Shown here: positions 51,130 to 60,021 of the stretch, one piece after another
Numbering within the stretch: the first letter of the stretch is position 1
How the letters are laid out: each line of letters starts with the position of its first letter
Assembly (NCBI GenBank): GCA_023511875.1
Contig: JAIMAQ010000001.1
Location: 186,001-250,000 of the forward strand
Length of the DNA stretch: 64,000 nt
Direction: 5' to 3'
From: Thermoflavifilum sp.
Lineage (GTDB): Bacteria > Bacteroidota > Bacteroidia > Chitinophagales > Chitinophagaceae
Notes under the pieces: model-generated
What the model was told of the DNA's origin: nothing
What the model saw: the letters and a program-made list of their open reading frames with translations, nothing else
Database searches by the model: none
Translations under genes and position numbers: made by a program

Positions 51130-51137
51130 CAAAGTTA
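51130..51137 (-). promoter_or_regulatory. -7 promoter box of the SRP RNA gene
   Basis: TAACTTTG on the minus strand matches TAnnTTTG and ends 6 bases before the predicted first base of the RNA. Confidence 0.65.
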
Positions 51138-51358
51138 AGCAATTCTTTCCAGGTTTATCAGAAAATGATACAGGGCATATGTTGCATGTAACTTTTTCAT
51201 TGAAATTGATCTATCATACTGGCTAAAAACAGCTTTCATGAAGCATGCCAATGCATATCTATGCCAGGAATAACAGCTAAACATGCCCCAATGAATGGTA
51301 TGAGATACTCATTGCCTACTTAAACTGAGTTTCAAACGTAAAAAATAAAATAAATGTT
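51138..51358. other. intergenic region between SRP RNA and his leader
   Basis: About 220 bases of AT-rich sequence with no open frame of note, no strong hairpin and no repeat. The part just before 51359 should hold the -33 element of the his promoter, but none is clear. Confidence 0.5.
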
Positions 51359-51366
51359 TATTTTTG
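51359..51366 (+). promoter_or_regulatory. -7 promoter box of the his operon
   Basis: TATTTTTG matches TAnnTTTG, 19 bases before the ATG of the His-rich leader peptide. Confidence 0.6.
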
Positions 51367-51385
51367 CGAGCAGAAAACTAAACGT

Positions 51386-51442
51386 ATGAAACGGCATGTA
51401 CATCATCACGTGGCTAACTTCTCTCCGGGGACGCCAAGATGA
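51386..51442 (+). CDS. histidine operon leader peptide
   Basis: An 18-codon open frame coding MKRHVHHHVANFSPGTPR, with four His among residues 4-8 (CAT GTA CAT CAT CAC, 51395-51409). It is placed after a -7 box and before an intrinsic terminator and hisG. This is the classic design of a his attenuator: a ribosome slowed at the His codons leaves the distal part of the leader (51425-51435) free to pair with the terminator's upstream arm. It is too short for usual gene callers. Confidence 0.85.
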   Translation: MKRHVHHHVANFSPGTPR

Positions 51443-51502
51443 GGTACATGCATGTTTGCTAAAAATGTACAAAGGCTTACCCGGTGTGGTAAGCCTTTTT
51501 TG
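51425..51502 (+). promoter_or_regulatory. his operon attenuator (antiterminator and terminator)
   Basis: Terminator: 11-base perfect stem 51471-51481 / 51488-51498 with loop CGGTGT, then a run of T. Antiterminator candidate: CCGGG and GCC at 51425-51435 pair with GGC and CCCGG at 51474-51484, which removes the terminator's 5' arm. A second short inverted pair, GTACAT at 51444-51449 and ATGTAC at 51465-51470, flanks the gap. A ribosome at the leader stop (51440-51442) would cover the antiterminator segment and allow termination. Confidence 0.78.
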
Positions 51503-51525
51503 TTATAGATACAAATGATAAAACG

Positions 51526-52386
51526 ATGTCTGTTAAACTCAAGATTGCCATCCAAAAATCGGGGCGCCTCCATGAAGATTCCGTTAAACTGCTGCGCGAA
51601 TGCGGCATAGATTTGCACAATGGATGGAATAAACTCAAAACAGAGGCCAGCAATTTCCCAATGGAAATTTATTTTTTACGTGATGATGACATCCCACAAT
51701 ATGTTGAAGACCGCGTGGCCGACATAGGAATTGTGGGGAAAAATTTAATCTTGGAAAAAGAAAAACACGTGCAAATTGTCGAACAATTAGAATTTGGGAA
51801 ATGCCGGCTATCTTTAGCCATCCCTAAAGATCAAAATTATACCAGCATTCAAGATTTCCAACACAAACGCATTGCTACCAGCTATCCACATATCCTCTCT
51901 ACTTACCTTCAACAACATCAAGTCCAAGCTGAGATCCACGAAATCAGCGGTTCTGTGGAAATAGCTCCCAGCATTGGCCTTGCCGATGCCATCTGTGATC
52001 TGGTAGACAGTGGTTCTACCTTGTTTATGAATGGCCTGCGTGAGGTGGAAACCATCTTACATTCAAACGCAGTATTGATCAGTAGCATGCAACTCAACAG
52101 CGAAGTACAAGACTTATTGGAGCAATTACGTTTTCGCATTCAAGCCGTAAAAAAAGCCCAGCACAATAAATACATTTTGCTCAATGCGCCCAACGATAAA
52201 CTGCCAGAAATCATCAAGCTACTTCCCGGCATGAAAAGCCCTACTATCTTGCCCCTGGCCGAGTCGGGCTGGAGCTCGGTGCATGCTGTAATCAATGAAA
52301 ACGATTTCTGGCATATTATCGAAAGCTTAAAAAAACATGGTGCACAAGGCATTTTGGTGGTGCCTATCGAAAAAATGATCGTTTAA
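51526..52386 (+). CDS. hisG: ATP phosphoribosyltransferase (long form)
   Basis: The first and committed histidine enzyme, joining PRPP to ATP. The 286-residue length is the long HisG type, with a C-terminal regulatory ACT-like domain (about 215-286, 'MKSPTILPLAESGWSSVHAVI') that senses histidine, so no HisZ is needed. Catalytic motifs are 'IAIQKSGRLHEDSVKLL', 'DIGIVGKNLI' and the PRPP loop 'ADAICDLVDSGSTLFMNGL'. It follows the his attenuator and is followed after 4 bases by hisD. Confidence 0.96.
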   Translation: MSVKLKIAIQKSGRLHEDSVKLLRECGIDLHNGWNKLKTEASNFPMEIYFLRDDDIPQYVEDRVADIGIVGKNLILEKEKHVQIVEQLEFGKCRLSLAIPKDQNYTSIQDFQHKRIATSYPHILSTYLQQHQVQAEIHEISGSVEIAPSIGLADAICDLVDSGSTLFMNGLREVETILHSNAVLISSMQLNSEVQDLLEQLRFRIQAVKKAQHNKYILLNAPNDKLPEIIKLLPGMKSPTILPLAESGWSSVHAVINENDFWHIIESLKKHGAQGILVVPIEKMIV

Positions 52387-52390
52387 CGGA

Positions 52391-53707
52391 ATGATATGTA
52401 AAAACATGTGGACATTTATTCGACATCCCGACCCTTCGCAATGGCATCAATGGTTGCAACGACCTCATGCCGATGAAACAGTAATTCGCCAGCGAGTAGC
52501 AGATATCGTTGAACAGGTGCGCGAGCACGGCGATAAAGCGTTGTGTGACCTTACCGAGGCCATTGACGGCATCCGCCTGGCTCAATTGGCTTATCCTGTA
52601 CCCAACACAGATGTTGCTGCCCAAGCATTGCCTAGCGATTTGCGGGAAGCAATCGACTTAGCCATGGCCAATATTCGCCGTTTTCACCAGGCTCAACTAT
52701 GTACAGAGCCCCACGTAGAAACCATGCCCGGTGTACGATGCTGGCAGAGAGCCCTACCTATTGAACGTGTGGGTTTATACATTCCCGGCGGTTCTGCACC
52801 TTTGTTTTCCACCTTGATGATGCTCGCCGTGCCCGCCCGTATTGCTGGATGTCGGGAGCTAGTAGTATGTTCTCCACCTATGAAAAACGGCGAGCTGCAC
52901 CCCGCACTTCTATATGTAGCCTCTTTATGCGATATTTCCAACATTTATCGGGTAGGTGGGGCTCAAGCCATTGCTGCCATGGCTTTTGGCACTGCTTCTA
53001 TCCCCCGAGTAGATAAAATCTTCGGGCCAGGCAATCGCTACGTTACCCTCGCCAAGCAACTTTTGCAACGAGAAGGAGTAGCCATCGATATGCCAGCAGG
53101 ACCTTCGGAAGTGGCCTTGGTAGGCGATCGTAGCTGTCCGCCTGCTTTTGCCGCAGCCGACTTACTCTCACAAGCTGAGCACGGGCCCGATAGCCAAGTC
53201 ATACTGGTAAGTACCGATGAAACCTGGATGACCGAGGTGGAAGCCTGCCTTCAAAAACAACTCGCAGCGCTTCCCCGACAAGAAATAGCTAGGCAGGCCC
53301 TTAGCCATAGCAAGGCTTTTTTGGTGCAAGATACCTCTCAAGCCATGGCCCTTATCAACGCTTATGCCCCAGAACACTTAATCTTGGCCTGCAGCCATGC
53401 CCGTATGCTAGCCGAGCAAGTACAACATGCCGGTTCGGTATTTATAGGTTGTTATACCCCCGAAAGTGTGGGCGACTACGCTTCTGGTACCAACCATACC
53501 TTGCCTACCTCAGGCTATGCACGAGCCTGGAGTGGTGTGCATGTAGATAGCTTCTTGAAAAAAATTTCCTTTCAAGAGCTTAGCCCTCAAGGCCTACAAG
53601 CCATTGGCCCTGCAGTGGAGATACTAGCCACTGCTGAGGGTCTTTGGGCACACAAGCAGGCAGTCTCTATCAGACTACATCATTTGCAAACGCAACAAAA
53701 CCCATAA
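52391..53707 (+). CDS. hisD: histidinol dehydrogenase
   Basis: The last histidine enzyme, oxidising histidinol to histidine in two NAD steps with zinc. The 438-residue product shows 'VGLYIPGGSAPLFSTLMMLAVPA', 'VDKIFGPGNRYVTLAKQLL', 'IDMPAGPSEVALVGD', 'LLSQAEHGPDSQVIL' (zinc ligands) and 'VGDYASGTNHTLPTSGYARAWSGV'. An alternative ATG five codons in (52406) is equally plausible. It lies 4 bases after hisG and is followed closely by hisC. Confidence 0.96.
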   Translation: MICKNMWTFIRHPDPSQWHQWLQRPHADETVIRQRVADIVEQVREHGDKALCDLTEAIDGIRLAQLAYPVPNTDVAAQALPSDLREAIDLAMANIRRFHQAQLCTEPHVETMPGVRCWQRALPIERVGLYIPGGSAPLFSTLMMLAVPARIAGCRELVVCSPPMKNGELHPALLYVASLCDISNIYRVGGAQAIAAMAFGTASIPRVDKIFGPGNRYVTLAKQLLQREGVAIDMPAGPSEVALVGDRSCPPAFAAADLLSQAEHGPDSQVILVSTDETWMTEVEACLQKQLAALPRQEIARQALSHSKAFLVQDTSQAMALINAYAPEHLILACSHARMLAEQVQHAGSVFIGCYTPESVGDYASGTNHTLPTSGYARAWSGVHVDSFLKKISFQELSPQGLQAIGPAVEILATAEGLWAHKQAVSIRLHHLQTQQNP

Positions 53708-53710
53708 AAC

Positions 53711-54781
53711 GTGTTTGATCTGCAACGACTAGTAAGGCCTAATATCTGGAAATTAATCCCTTACTCCTCCGCCCGCGATGAATTTTCTGGCGAGGCAAAA
53801 ATTTTCCTCGATGCCAATGAAAACAGCTGGGGATCTCCACTCGGCAAACAGTATCACCGCTATCCCGACCCATTGCAACACAAGCTAAAAGACAAGATAG
53901 CTAGATTAAAACATATACCTGCCGAACAAATTTTTCTAGGCAACGGCAGCGATGAATGCATTGATCTATGTTTGCGCATCTTTTGTGAACCTCAGCAAGA
54001 TGAAATCATCATCTGCGAGCCTACCTATGGTATGTATGAAGTGAGTGCCTCTATTCAAGATGTTGTGGTGCGTCGAATACCACTATTGCCTAGTTTTCAG
54101 TTAGATGTGCCGAGCATACTCCAAGCCGTTGGGCCACATACAAAACTCATCATCTTATGTTCGCCCAACAACCCAACTGGCAACTGTTTCCTTTCACCAG
54201 ATATAGAAACTTTATTGACCCATTTTTCTGGAATCGTAGCCATTGATGAAGCCTATATCGATTTTGCTCATCAGCCAGGATTTTTACAACGACTCCATGA
54301 GTTTCCTAATCTCATCATTTGGCAAACTTTTTCCAAAGCTTGGGGCTTAGCTGGATTGCGGCTGGGCATGGCTTTCGCTTCTGTTGAAATCATACAGCTG
54401 TATAACAAGGTCAAATATCCATACAACATTAGCCAACTCACTCAGGATGCCGTTTGGCAAGCATTAGATCAACACGAGCTTGTACAATCGAGAATTCAAC
54501 AAATCATTCATCAACGCGAGCAATTGTCTAAGGCATTACAACAGTTAACTATTGTGGAAAAAGTTTATCCTAGTGAAGCCAACTTCGTATTGGTAAAAAT
54601 GCAACAAGCACAGCAGGTGTTTGCCTACTTATTGCAAAAAGGTATTGTGGTTCGCGATCGCAGTCGGGTGATTCTTTGTGAAGACAGCTTACGAATCACG
54701 GTAGGCCGACCAGAAGAAAATGAAGCCTTGCTGGCAGAATTGCACGCTTATGCACAACAAATAGTTTCTTCATCCAATTAA
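53711..54781 (+). CDS. hisC: histidinol-phosphate aminotransferase
   Basis: A 356-residue PLP aminotransferase acting before the phosphatase step. It starts with GTG at 53711, 3 bases after hisD. Family blocks are 'FLDANENSWGSPL', 'IFLGNGSDECIDL', 'ILCSPNNPTGNCF', 'VAIDEAYIDFA' and the PLP-Lys (about residue 209) in 'TFSKAWGLAGLRLG'. The C-terminal Arg is in 'LCEDSLRITVGRPEEN'. Normal length; hisB follows after 15 bases. Confidence 0.95.
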   Translation: MFDLQRLVRPNIWKLIPYSSARDEFSGEAKIFLDANENSWGSPLGKQYHRYPDPLQHKLKDKIARLKHIPAEQIFLGNGSDECIDLCLRIFCEPQQDEIIICEPTYGMYEVSASIQDVVVRRIPLLPSFQLDVPSILQAVGPHTKLIILCSPNNPTGNCFLSPDIETLLTHFSGIVAIDEAYIDFAHQPGFLQRLHEFPNLIIWQTFSKAWGLAGLRLGMAFASVEIIQLYNKVKYPYNISQLTQDAVWQALDQHELVQSRIQQIIHQREQLSKALQQLTIVEKVYPSEANFVLVKMQQAQQVFAYLLQKGIVVRDRSRVILCEDSLRITVGRPEENEALLAELHAYAQQIVSSSN

Positions 54782-54796
54782 ATCATTTTTATAGAT

Positions 54797-55939
54797 ATGC
54801 TACCCAAAGTATTGTTTATTGATCGCGACGGCACCCTTATTCAAGAACCTCCTGACCATCAGGTTGACGATTTTTCTAAGCTCAGCTTTGTACCAGGCAT
54901 GCTTCAATACCTGCCCCGCATTGCTCGAGAACTCGATTACGTACTGGTCATGGTTACCAACCAAGATGGGCTGGGTACACCTGTTTTCCCAGAAGAGCAT
55001 TTTTGGCCCATACAAGAGTTTTTAATACGCACCCTTCAAAATGAAGGTGTGCATTTTAGTGATGTATATATCGACCGTTCCCTTCCTGATCAACATCAAC
55101 CCACGCGTAAGCCAGGAACGGGCATGATGGGAAAATACCTCGAGCCGGGAAAATATGATCTAAAGCATTCTTTTGTTATTGGCGACCGAATTACCGATGT
55201 TAAATTTGCGCAAAACATGGGTTGCAGAGCCATCTGGCTTAATGACGGCAATCAGCTAGGCTTTAGAGAAATTTCACCCGAAGAACAAAAAAGTCTATTG
55301 AAAGTCGTGGCGCTAGAAACAACAGATTGGAAGCAGATTTACGCATGGTTAAAAATGGGTGAACGCCGAGTAGAACGACATCGGGTTACTGCTGAAACCG
55401 ATATCCGAGTGAGCTTGAACCTGGATGGAACGGGCAAAGCCGATATTCAAACGGGCATAGGCTTTTTCGATCACCTCTTACACCAAATAGCCCGCCACGG
55501 GCAAATAGATTTAACCATACTTGCCCAAGGCGATTTGCATGTGGATGAACACCATACGATTGAAGATACAGCGATAACCCTGGGAGAGGCCCTACATGAA
55601 GCTTTAGGCAATAAAATGGGCATTGAACGTTACGGATTTTGCTTACCCATGGACGATGCACAAGCACAAGTATTGCTGGATTTTGGAGGAAGAAGTTGGC
55701 TGGTATGGCAAGCCGAATTTCACCGAGAAAAAATTGGAGAAATGCCTACCGAAATGTTTTCACATTTTTTCAAATCACTTGCCGATGCCGCTCATTGCAA
55801 CATCCACGTGCAAGCCAGTGGCGAAAATGAACACCATAAAATTGAAGCGATCTTCAAAGCTTTTGCTAAAGCACTAAAAATGGCCATCAGGCGTGATCCT
55901 GAACGCCAGCTATTGCCTTCTACTAAAGAATTGCTATAA
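54797..55939 (+). CDS. hisB: bifunctional histidinol-phosphatase / imidazoleglycerol-phosphate dehydratase
   Basis: A 380-residue fusion with two domains. The N-terminal HAD phosphatase (about 1-165) begins '[15 protein letters not shown]', with the motif III Asp in '[13 protein letters not shown]'. The C-terminal dehydratase (about 185-380) has the two Mn-binding blocks '[17 protein letters not shown]' and '[18 protein letters not shown]', and '[16 protein letters not shown]'. The fusion is found in enterobacteria and Bacteroidota. In most his operons hisH would come next, but here the trp leader and trp genes follow. Confidence 0.95.
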   Translation: MLPKVLFIDRDGTLIQEPPDHQVDDFSKLSFVPGMLQYLPRIARELDYVLVMVTNQDGLGTPVFPEEHFWPIQEFLIRTLQNEGVHFSDVYIDRSLPDQHQPTRKPGTGMMGKYLEPGKYDLKHSFVIGDRITDVKFAQNMGCRAIWLNDGNQLGFREISPEEQKSLLKVVALETTDWKQIYAWLKMGERRVERHRVTAETDIRVSLNLDGTGKADIQTGIGFFDHLLHQIARHGQIDLTILAQGDLHVDEHHTIEDTAITLGEALHEALGNKMGIERYGFCLPMDDAQAQVLLDFGGRSWLVWQAEFHREKIGEMPTEMFSHFFKSLADAAHCNIHVQASGENEHHKIEAIFKAFAKALKMAIRRDPERQLLPSTKELL

Positions 55940-55944
55940 AAAAA

Positions 55945-55976
55945 TTTGCATTTTCCTAAATTGTTGCGCATATTTG
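55945..55976 (+). promoter_or_regulatory. probable promoter of the trp operon
   Basis: TTTG at 55945-55948 and CATATTTG at 55969-55976 (one mismatch to TAnnTTTG) are separated by 20 bases. It lies directly after hisB. No terminator was seen between hisB and this site, so his-promoter readthrough should also reach the trp genes. Confidence 0.5.
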
Positions 55977-55983
55977 CAACGTG

Positions 55984-56064
55984 ATGAACAACATGCACAT
56001 ACATATCGGATGGTGGTGGCACAGAAAGAATCAACCTACGCTGTGTCTCAGCCCCGGCATGTAA
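55984..56064 (+). CDS. tryptophan operon leader peptide
   Basis: A 26-codon open frame with three consecutive Trp codons (TGG x3, 56011-56019) in 'HIGWWWHRKN'. It ends at TAA 56062-56064, ahead of a large terminator hairpin and trpE. An internal ATG at 55993 could also serve as start. The predicted transcript start from the site at 55969-55976 falls at about 55983, so the leader may be translated from an almost leaderless mRNA or from his-operon readthrough. Confidence 0.85.
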   Translation: MNNMHIHIGWWWHRKNQPTLCLSPGM

Positions 56065-56118
56065 TTGCATGCAGCAAAGATCTAGAAGAAGGCTCGCTGG
56101 ACACAGCGGGCCTTCTTC
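56018..56118 (+). promoter_or_regulatory. trp operon attenuator with 1:2, 2:3 and 3:4 pairings
   Basis: Three exclusive pairings are visible. 1:2 pairs GGCACAG (56018-56024) with CTGTGTC (56041-56047), 7 pairs. 2:3, the antiterminator, pairs 56041-56052 with 56096-56106, 11 pairs with one bulge. 3:4, the terminator, pairs 56085-56099 with 56104-56118, 15 pairs with one G-U and a 4-base loop. Segment 1 abuts the Trp codons, so a stalled ribosome would block 1:2 and favour 2:3. The T run after 3:4 is short (TTT), so termination may be modest. Confidence 0.8.
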
Positions 56119-56159
56119 GTTTAAAGCCTGTGAGATAAAATGCATTTAAACCACATATT

Positions 56160-57569
56160 ATGAAACCTGTTCGTATCCACACACGTGCAAAACGCTTGCT
56201 GGCCGATATTTTCACGCCAGTAGGTATTTATCTGCGTATCCGCGATCGCTATCCAGGAAGCATCTTGCTGGAGAGCACCGATTATCATGCGGCCGATAAT
56301 AGTTTTTCTTTCATCTGTATCAATCCTATTGCGGGCATTGAATTCAGCTCTACCCACACGTTTGAATTCAAGTATCCGTTGGAATCGCCCGAACGACATC
56401 AGGTGAAAGACCCCCAGGAAATGATGAATCGTTTCCAAGAATTTCTCCAACGTTTTCAGTTTAGCGGACAATCGCCCGTGCCCGTCACCGAAGGCATGTT
56501 TGGTTACACGGCTTACGATGCTGTACAATTTTTCGAAAACATTCACCTGCATGCTCCTGCCGACGAATCTATGATCCCGTTAATGCGTTATCGATTTTAT
56601 CAGTATGTGATAGCCATCAATCATTTTAAAGACGAATTATTTCTCTGCGAAAACCAGATCGATGGATTATCTTCCGAATTCGAACAAATTGAAACACTCA
56701 TTCGGCGCAAGGATGTACCCCTATTTCCATTTAAGCGAAATGGAGCAGAACAAGCCGATATGCAAGATGAAGATTACATACACATGGTAGAAAAGGGTAT
56801 AGCACATTGTCATCGAGGAGATGTGTTTCAAATTGTATTGTCGAGAAGCTTTGCCCAACCTTTTTTAGGCGATGAATTTAATGTATATCGGCATCTACGA
56901 TCCATTAACCCTTCTCCATACTTATTTTATTTCGACTATGGAAATTATCGCTTGATGGGCTCTTCACCAGAATCACAACTCATCATACGCAATGGAAAAG
57001 CTACCATTCATCCCATAGCAGGAACCTTCCGCCGAACGGGTGACGACCAGGTCGATGAAGCACTCGCACGCAAATTGGAAAATGATCCCAAAGAAAACGC
57101 AGAACACGTGATGCTGGTAGACTTGGCTAGAAACGACTTAAGCCGCTATGCCCAACATGTAGAAGTAACTTCTTATCGAAAGGTGCAATACTATTCACAT
57201 GTCATTCATTTGGTAAGTGAAGTCACAGGTCAACTCAATGGCCAAACTAATCCATTTGCATTGTTGGCCGCTACTTTTCCTGCGGGCACTTTATCGGGTG
57301 CACCTAAATACAAGGCTATGCAATTGATCGATGAGATCGAAAAAACGGCCAGAAGTTATTATGGCGGTTGCATTGGCTTTGTAGGATTCAATGGCGATTT
57401 TAACCATGCCATTATGATTCGCACCTTGCTCAGCAAAAACAATGTATTGTATTACCGCGGCGGAGCTGGCATCGTTGCTCGATCCATACCCACTTCAGAA
57501 GTGCAAGAAGTGAACAACAAACTCAATGCCTTGCGAGTAGCTATTGAAAGTGCCGAACAAATACATTGA
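56160..57569 (+). CDS. trpE: anthranilate synthase component I
   Basis: A 469-residue chorismate-using enzyme. The N-terminal regulatory part has the tryptophan-binding segment 'GSILLESTDYH' (LLES motif of TrpE), and the C-terminal catalytic part contains 'VFQIVLSRSFAQPF', 'PSPYLFYFDYGNYRLMGSSPE', 'IHPIAGTFRRTGD', 'EHVMLVDLARNDLSRY' and 'PAGTLSGAPKYKAMQLIDEIE'. The LLES motif argues for feedback inhibition by tryptophan and for TrpE over PabB. It follows the trp attenuator and is followed by trpG after 24 bases. Confidence 0.95.
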   Translation: MKPVRIHTRAKRLLADIFTPVGIYLRIRDRYPGSILLESTDYHAADNSFSFICINPIAGIEFSSTHTFEFKYPLESPERHQVKDPQEMMNRFQEFLQRFQFSGQSPVPVTEGMFGYTAYDAVQFFENIHLHAPADESMIPLMRYRFYQYVIAINHFKDELFLCENQIDGLSSEFEQIETLIRRKDVPLFPFKRNGAEQADMQDEDYIHMVEKGIAHCHRGDVFQIVLSRSFAQPFLGDEFNVYRHLRSINPSPYLFYFDYGNYRLMGSSPESQLIIRNGKATIHPIAGTFRRTGDDQVDEALARKLENDPKENAEHVMLVDLARNDLSRYAQHVEVTSYRKVQYYSHVIHLVSEVTGQLNGQTNPFALLAATFPAGTLSGAPKYKAMQLIDEIEKTARSYYGGCIGFVGFNGDFNHAIMIRTLLSKNNVLYYRGGAGIVARSIPTSEVQEVNNKLNALRVAIESAEQIH

Positions 57570-57593
57570 TTGATTTCAATAATTCTATGCTAT

Positions 57594-58163
57594 ATGCGTA
57601 TTCTGGTATTTGATAATTACGATTCGTTTACCTACAACCTGGTTCATCTGGTTAGAAAATTAACCACTGATCGAGTAGATGTATTCCGCAATGATGAGCT
57701 TCCCTTAGAAAAAGTAGCGGTTTATGATAAGATCATTCTTTCCCCCGGCCCGGGTATCCCCAAGGAAGCCGGATTATTGCTTCCACTCATTCGTGAATAT
57801 GCATCTTCAAAATCTATATTGGGTGTGTGTTTGGGGCATCAGGCTATTGGAGAGGCCTTTGGCGCCAACTTGCTCAACCTTTCGCAGGTATATCATGGAG
57901 TAGCCACCCCCGTGTACATCTTGCGACAAGATTTGCCCATCTTCCAGGGATTGCCCGAGAGCATCCAGGCGGGCCGTTATCATTCATGGGTGGTAGATGA
58001 AAACGGACTTCCTGATTGTTTACAAATCACTGCACGCGACGACCAGCAATACATCATGGGCCTGCATCATACCCAGTACGATGTTACTGGAGTGCAATTT
58101 CATCCAGAAAGCGTGCTCACGCCCCATGGAGAACGAATGATGGCCAACTGGCTGAAAGCTTAA
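57594..58163 (+). CDS. trpG: anthranilate synthase component II (glutamine amidotransferase)
   Basis: A 189-residue class I glutamine amidotransferase that feeds ammonia to TrpE. The start at 57594 gives the standard 'MRILVFDNYDSFTYNLVHLV'. The nucleophile Cys79 is in 'LGVCLGHQAIGEAFGA', with the His/Glu pair in 'VQFHPESVLTPHGE'. It is not fused to TrpD. It could also serve aminodeoxychorismate synthesis (PabA), but its place between trpE and trpD settles the main role. Confidence 0.95.
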   Translation: MRILVFDNYDSFTYNLVHLVRKLTTDRVDVFRNDELPLEKVAVYDKIILSPGPGIPKEAGLLLPLIREYASSKSILGVCLGHQAIGEAFGANLLNLSQVYHGVATPVYILRQDLPIFQGLPESIQAGRYHSWVVDENGLPDCLQITARDDQQYIMGLHHTQYDVTGVQFHPESVLTPHGERMMANWLKA

Positions 58164-58193
58164 ACCAATATTATCCTTTTAAACTGCATACTC

Positions 58194-59192
58194 ATGAAAC
58201 AGATTTTGCAATATCTATTTGACCACAAAACTTTAGACAGAAACACGGCCAAAGACATCCTGCTCAACATTTCAAAAGGTGCATACAACGAAAGTGAGCT
58301 GGCCGCCTTTATGACCGTTTTCCTGATGCGTAGCATCACAGTAGAAGAGCTTAGCGGATTCCGCGAAGCCCTACTGGAGCTCTGCTTACCTGTAGACCTC
58401 AACGGCATTCCGGTGCTCGATATTGTGGGAACGGGTGGTGATGGTAAAAACACGTTCAATATTTCTACAATTGCATGCTTCTTAGTAGCTGGGGCGGGGC
58501 AAAAAGTAGCCAAACACGGTAACTATGGCGTATCGTCGATCACGGGTGCATCCAACGTCATGGAAGCCTTAGGATATAAGCTAAAAAACAATGTTGACCA
58601 ACTCAAACGTGAACTCGAACGAGCCAATATTTGTTTTCTCCATGCTCCTTTGTTTCACCCAGCTTTAAAAAATGTTGCCAACGTGCGTAAACAATTGGGC
58701 GTGCGTACCTTTTTCAATCTGTTGGGCCCATTGGTCAACCCTGCATTCCCCGCCTACCAATTTATTGGTGTATACAACTTAGAACTAGCCCGTACCTATC
58801 AATACCTATATCAGCAAACCGATAAACGATATGCCATTGTTCATAGCCTGGATGGATACGACGAGATCTCTTTAACAGGCGATACAATGGTAATTACGCA
58901 TGAAGGCCAGCAGCTGCAAACACCAGAACAACTGGGTAAAAGATCTGTACACCCAACAGACTTATATGGCGGAGGTTCGGTTGAAGAATCTGTGAAATTG
59001 TTTGTAAAAATTCTCAAAGGAGAAGGAAGCTGGGCTCAACATGCTGTGGTACTGGCCAATGCGGCCATGGGCTTGTATTGTTGCGGTGCCTATCCAAGCT
59101 ATGAAGATTGCTATCAGGCAGCGGTAGAATCGCTCGAAAGCGGAGCAGGCTATCGATCCCTGCAAACATTACTCGAAATGCAGAAAAACTAA
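58194..59192 (+). CDS. trpD: anthranilate phosphoribosyltransferase
   Basis: A 332-residue enzyme joining PRPP to anthranilate. Signature blocks are 'DIVGTGGDGKNTFNISTIACFLVAGAGQKVAKHGNYGVSS' (PRPP and anthranilate loops), 'FFNLLGPLVNPAFP' and 'VHSLDGYDEISLTGDT'. The active-site 'GTGGDG' and 'KHGN' elements are intact. Length is normal. It uses the same PRPP pool as HisG, encoded in the same gene cluster. Confidence 0.96.
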   Translation: MKQILQYLFDHKTLDRNTAKDILLNISKGAYNESELAAFMTVFLMRSITVEELSGFREALLELCLPVDLNGIPVLDIVGTGGDGKNTFNISTIACFLVAGAGQKVAKHGNYGVSSITGASNVMEALGYKLKNNVDQLKRELERANICFLHAPLFHPALKNVANVRKQLGVRTFFNLLGPLVNPAFPAYQFIGVYNLELARTYQYLYQQTDKRYAIVHSLDGYDEISLTGDTMVITHEGQQLQTPEQLGKRSVHPTDLYGGGSVEESVKLFVKILKGEGSWAQHAVVLANAAMGLYCCGAYPSYEDCYQAAVESLESGAGYRSLQTLLEMQKN

Positions 59193-59214
59193 TTCCTGCT
59201 TAACTTGCAACATC

Positions 59215-60021
59215 ATGGCTTCCATCTTACCACGCATCGTCGCACAGAAACGCATAGAAATTGCCCGTAAAAAATTGGCACTACCTCTTGAGGTCATCCA
59301 ACGTATGCCTTTCATGAGCAGGCAAGGATTATCTCTACGCAAAGCGCTACTCAGCCCCGGCGCCAGTGGTATTATTGCCGAACACAAACGCAAATCGCCT
59401 TCAAAAGGCTTTTTTGCCTCTACCCTTAGCTTAGAAGAAATTGTTGCTGGCTATGCTCATGAAGGTGCAACGGGGTTAAGCATTCTCACCGATGTACATT
59501 TCTTCGGCGGCACGCTAGAAGACCTGCTAGCAGCACGCAACTGTGCATCATTGCCCATCTTGAGAAAGGATTTTATCGTTGACCCCTATCAACTATACGA
59601 AGCCAAAGCCTTCGGTGCCGATGTGGTATTGCTCATTGCTGAATGCTTACAAGCAGAAGAAGTGAAAAAATTATCGCAGCTCGCTCATAAGCTGGGCATG
59701 GAAGTACTCATGGAAATACATCACCGCGAGCAACTCGATAAGCTTTGCGATGAAATAGATATGGTAGGCATCAACAACAGAGATTTGAACACATTTCAAG
59801 TAGATGTCAATCGCTCATTCGAGCTAGTTTCACTTGTTCCCCCAGAAAAGCCAGTCATTGCCGAAAGCGGTATTCATGATCCTCAGCTGATCACTGCACT
59901 TCGGGAAGCGGGCTGCAAAGGTTTTTTAATAGGAGAAAGATTTATGCACCAACCCAATCCCGTACAAGCTTTTCAACATTTTACTACTCAACTCAAAAAT
60001 CTTTCTACACATGCTTCCTAA
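59215..60021 (+). CDS. trpC: indole-3-glycerol-phosphate synthase
   Basis: A 268-residue (beta/alpha)8 enzyme, separate from TrpF. Family blocks are 'IIAEHKRKSPSKGFF' (catalytic Glu/Lys), 'GATGLSILTDVHFFGGTLEDL', 'LPILRKDFIVDPYQLYEAKAFGADVVLLI', 'VGINNRDLNTFQVDVN' and 'VIAESGIHDPQLI'. It overlaps trpF by 11 bases, so translation is likely coupled. Confidence 0.96.
   Translation: MASILPRIVAQKRIEIARKKLALPLEVIQRMPFMSRQGLSLRKALLSPGASGIIAEHKRKSPSKGFFASTLSLEEIVAGYAHEGATGLSILTDVHFFGGTLEDLLAARNCASLPILRKDFIVDPYQLYEAKAFGADVVLLIAECLQAEEVKKLSQLAHKLGMEVLMEIHHREQLDKLCDEIDMVGINNRDLNTFQVDVNRSFELVSLVPPEKPVIAESGIHDPQLITALREAGCKGFLIGERFMHQPNPVQAFQHFTTQLKNLSTHAS

Noticed and set aside
51406-51618. Minus-strand frame across the his leader and hisG start
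   Set aside because: It would cross the attenuator antisense and has no family match.
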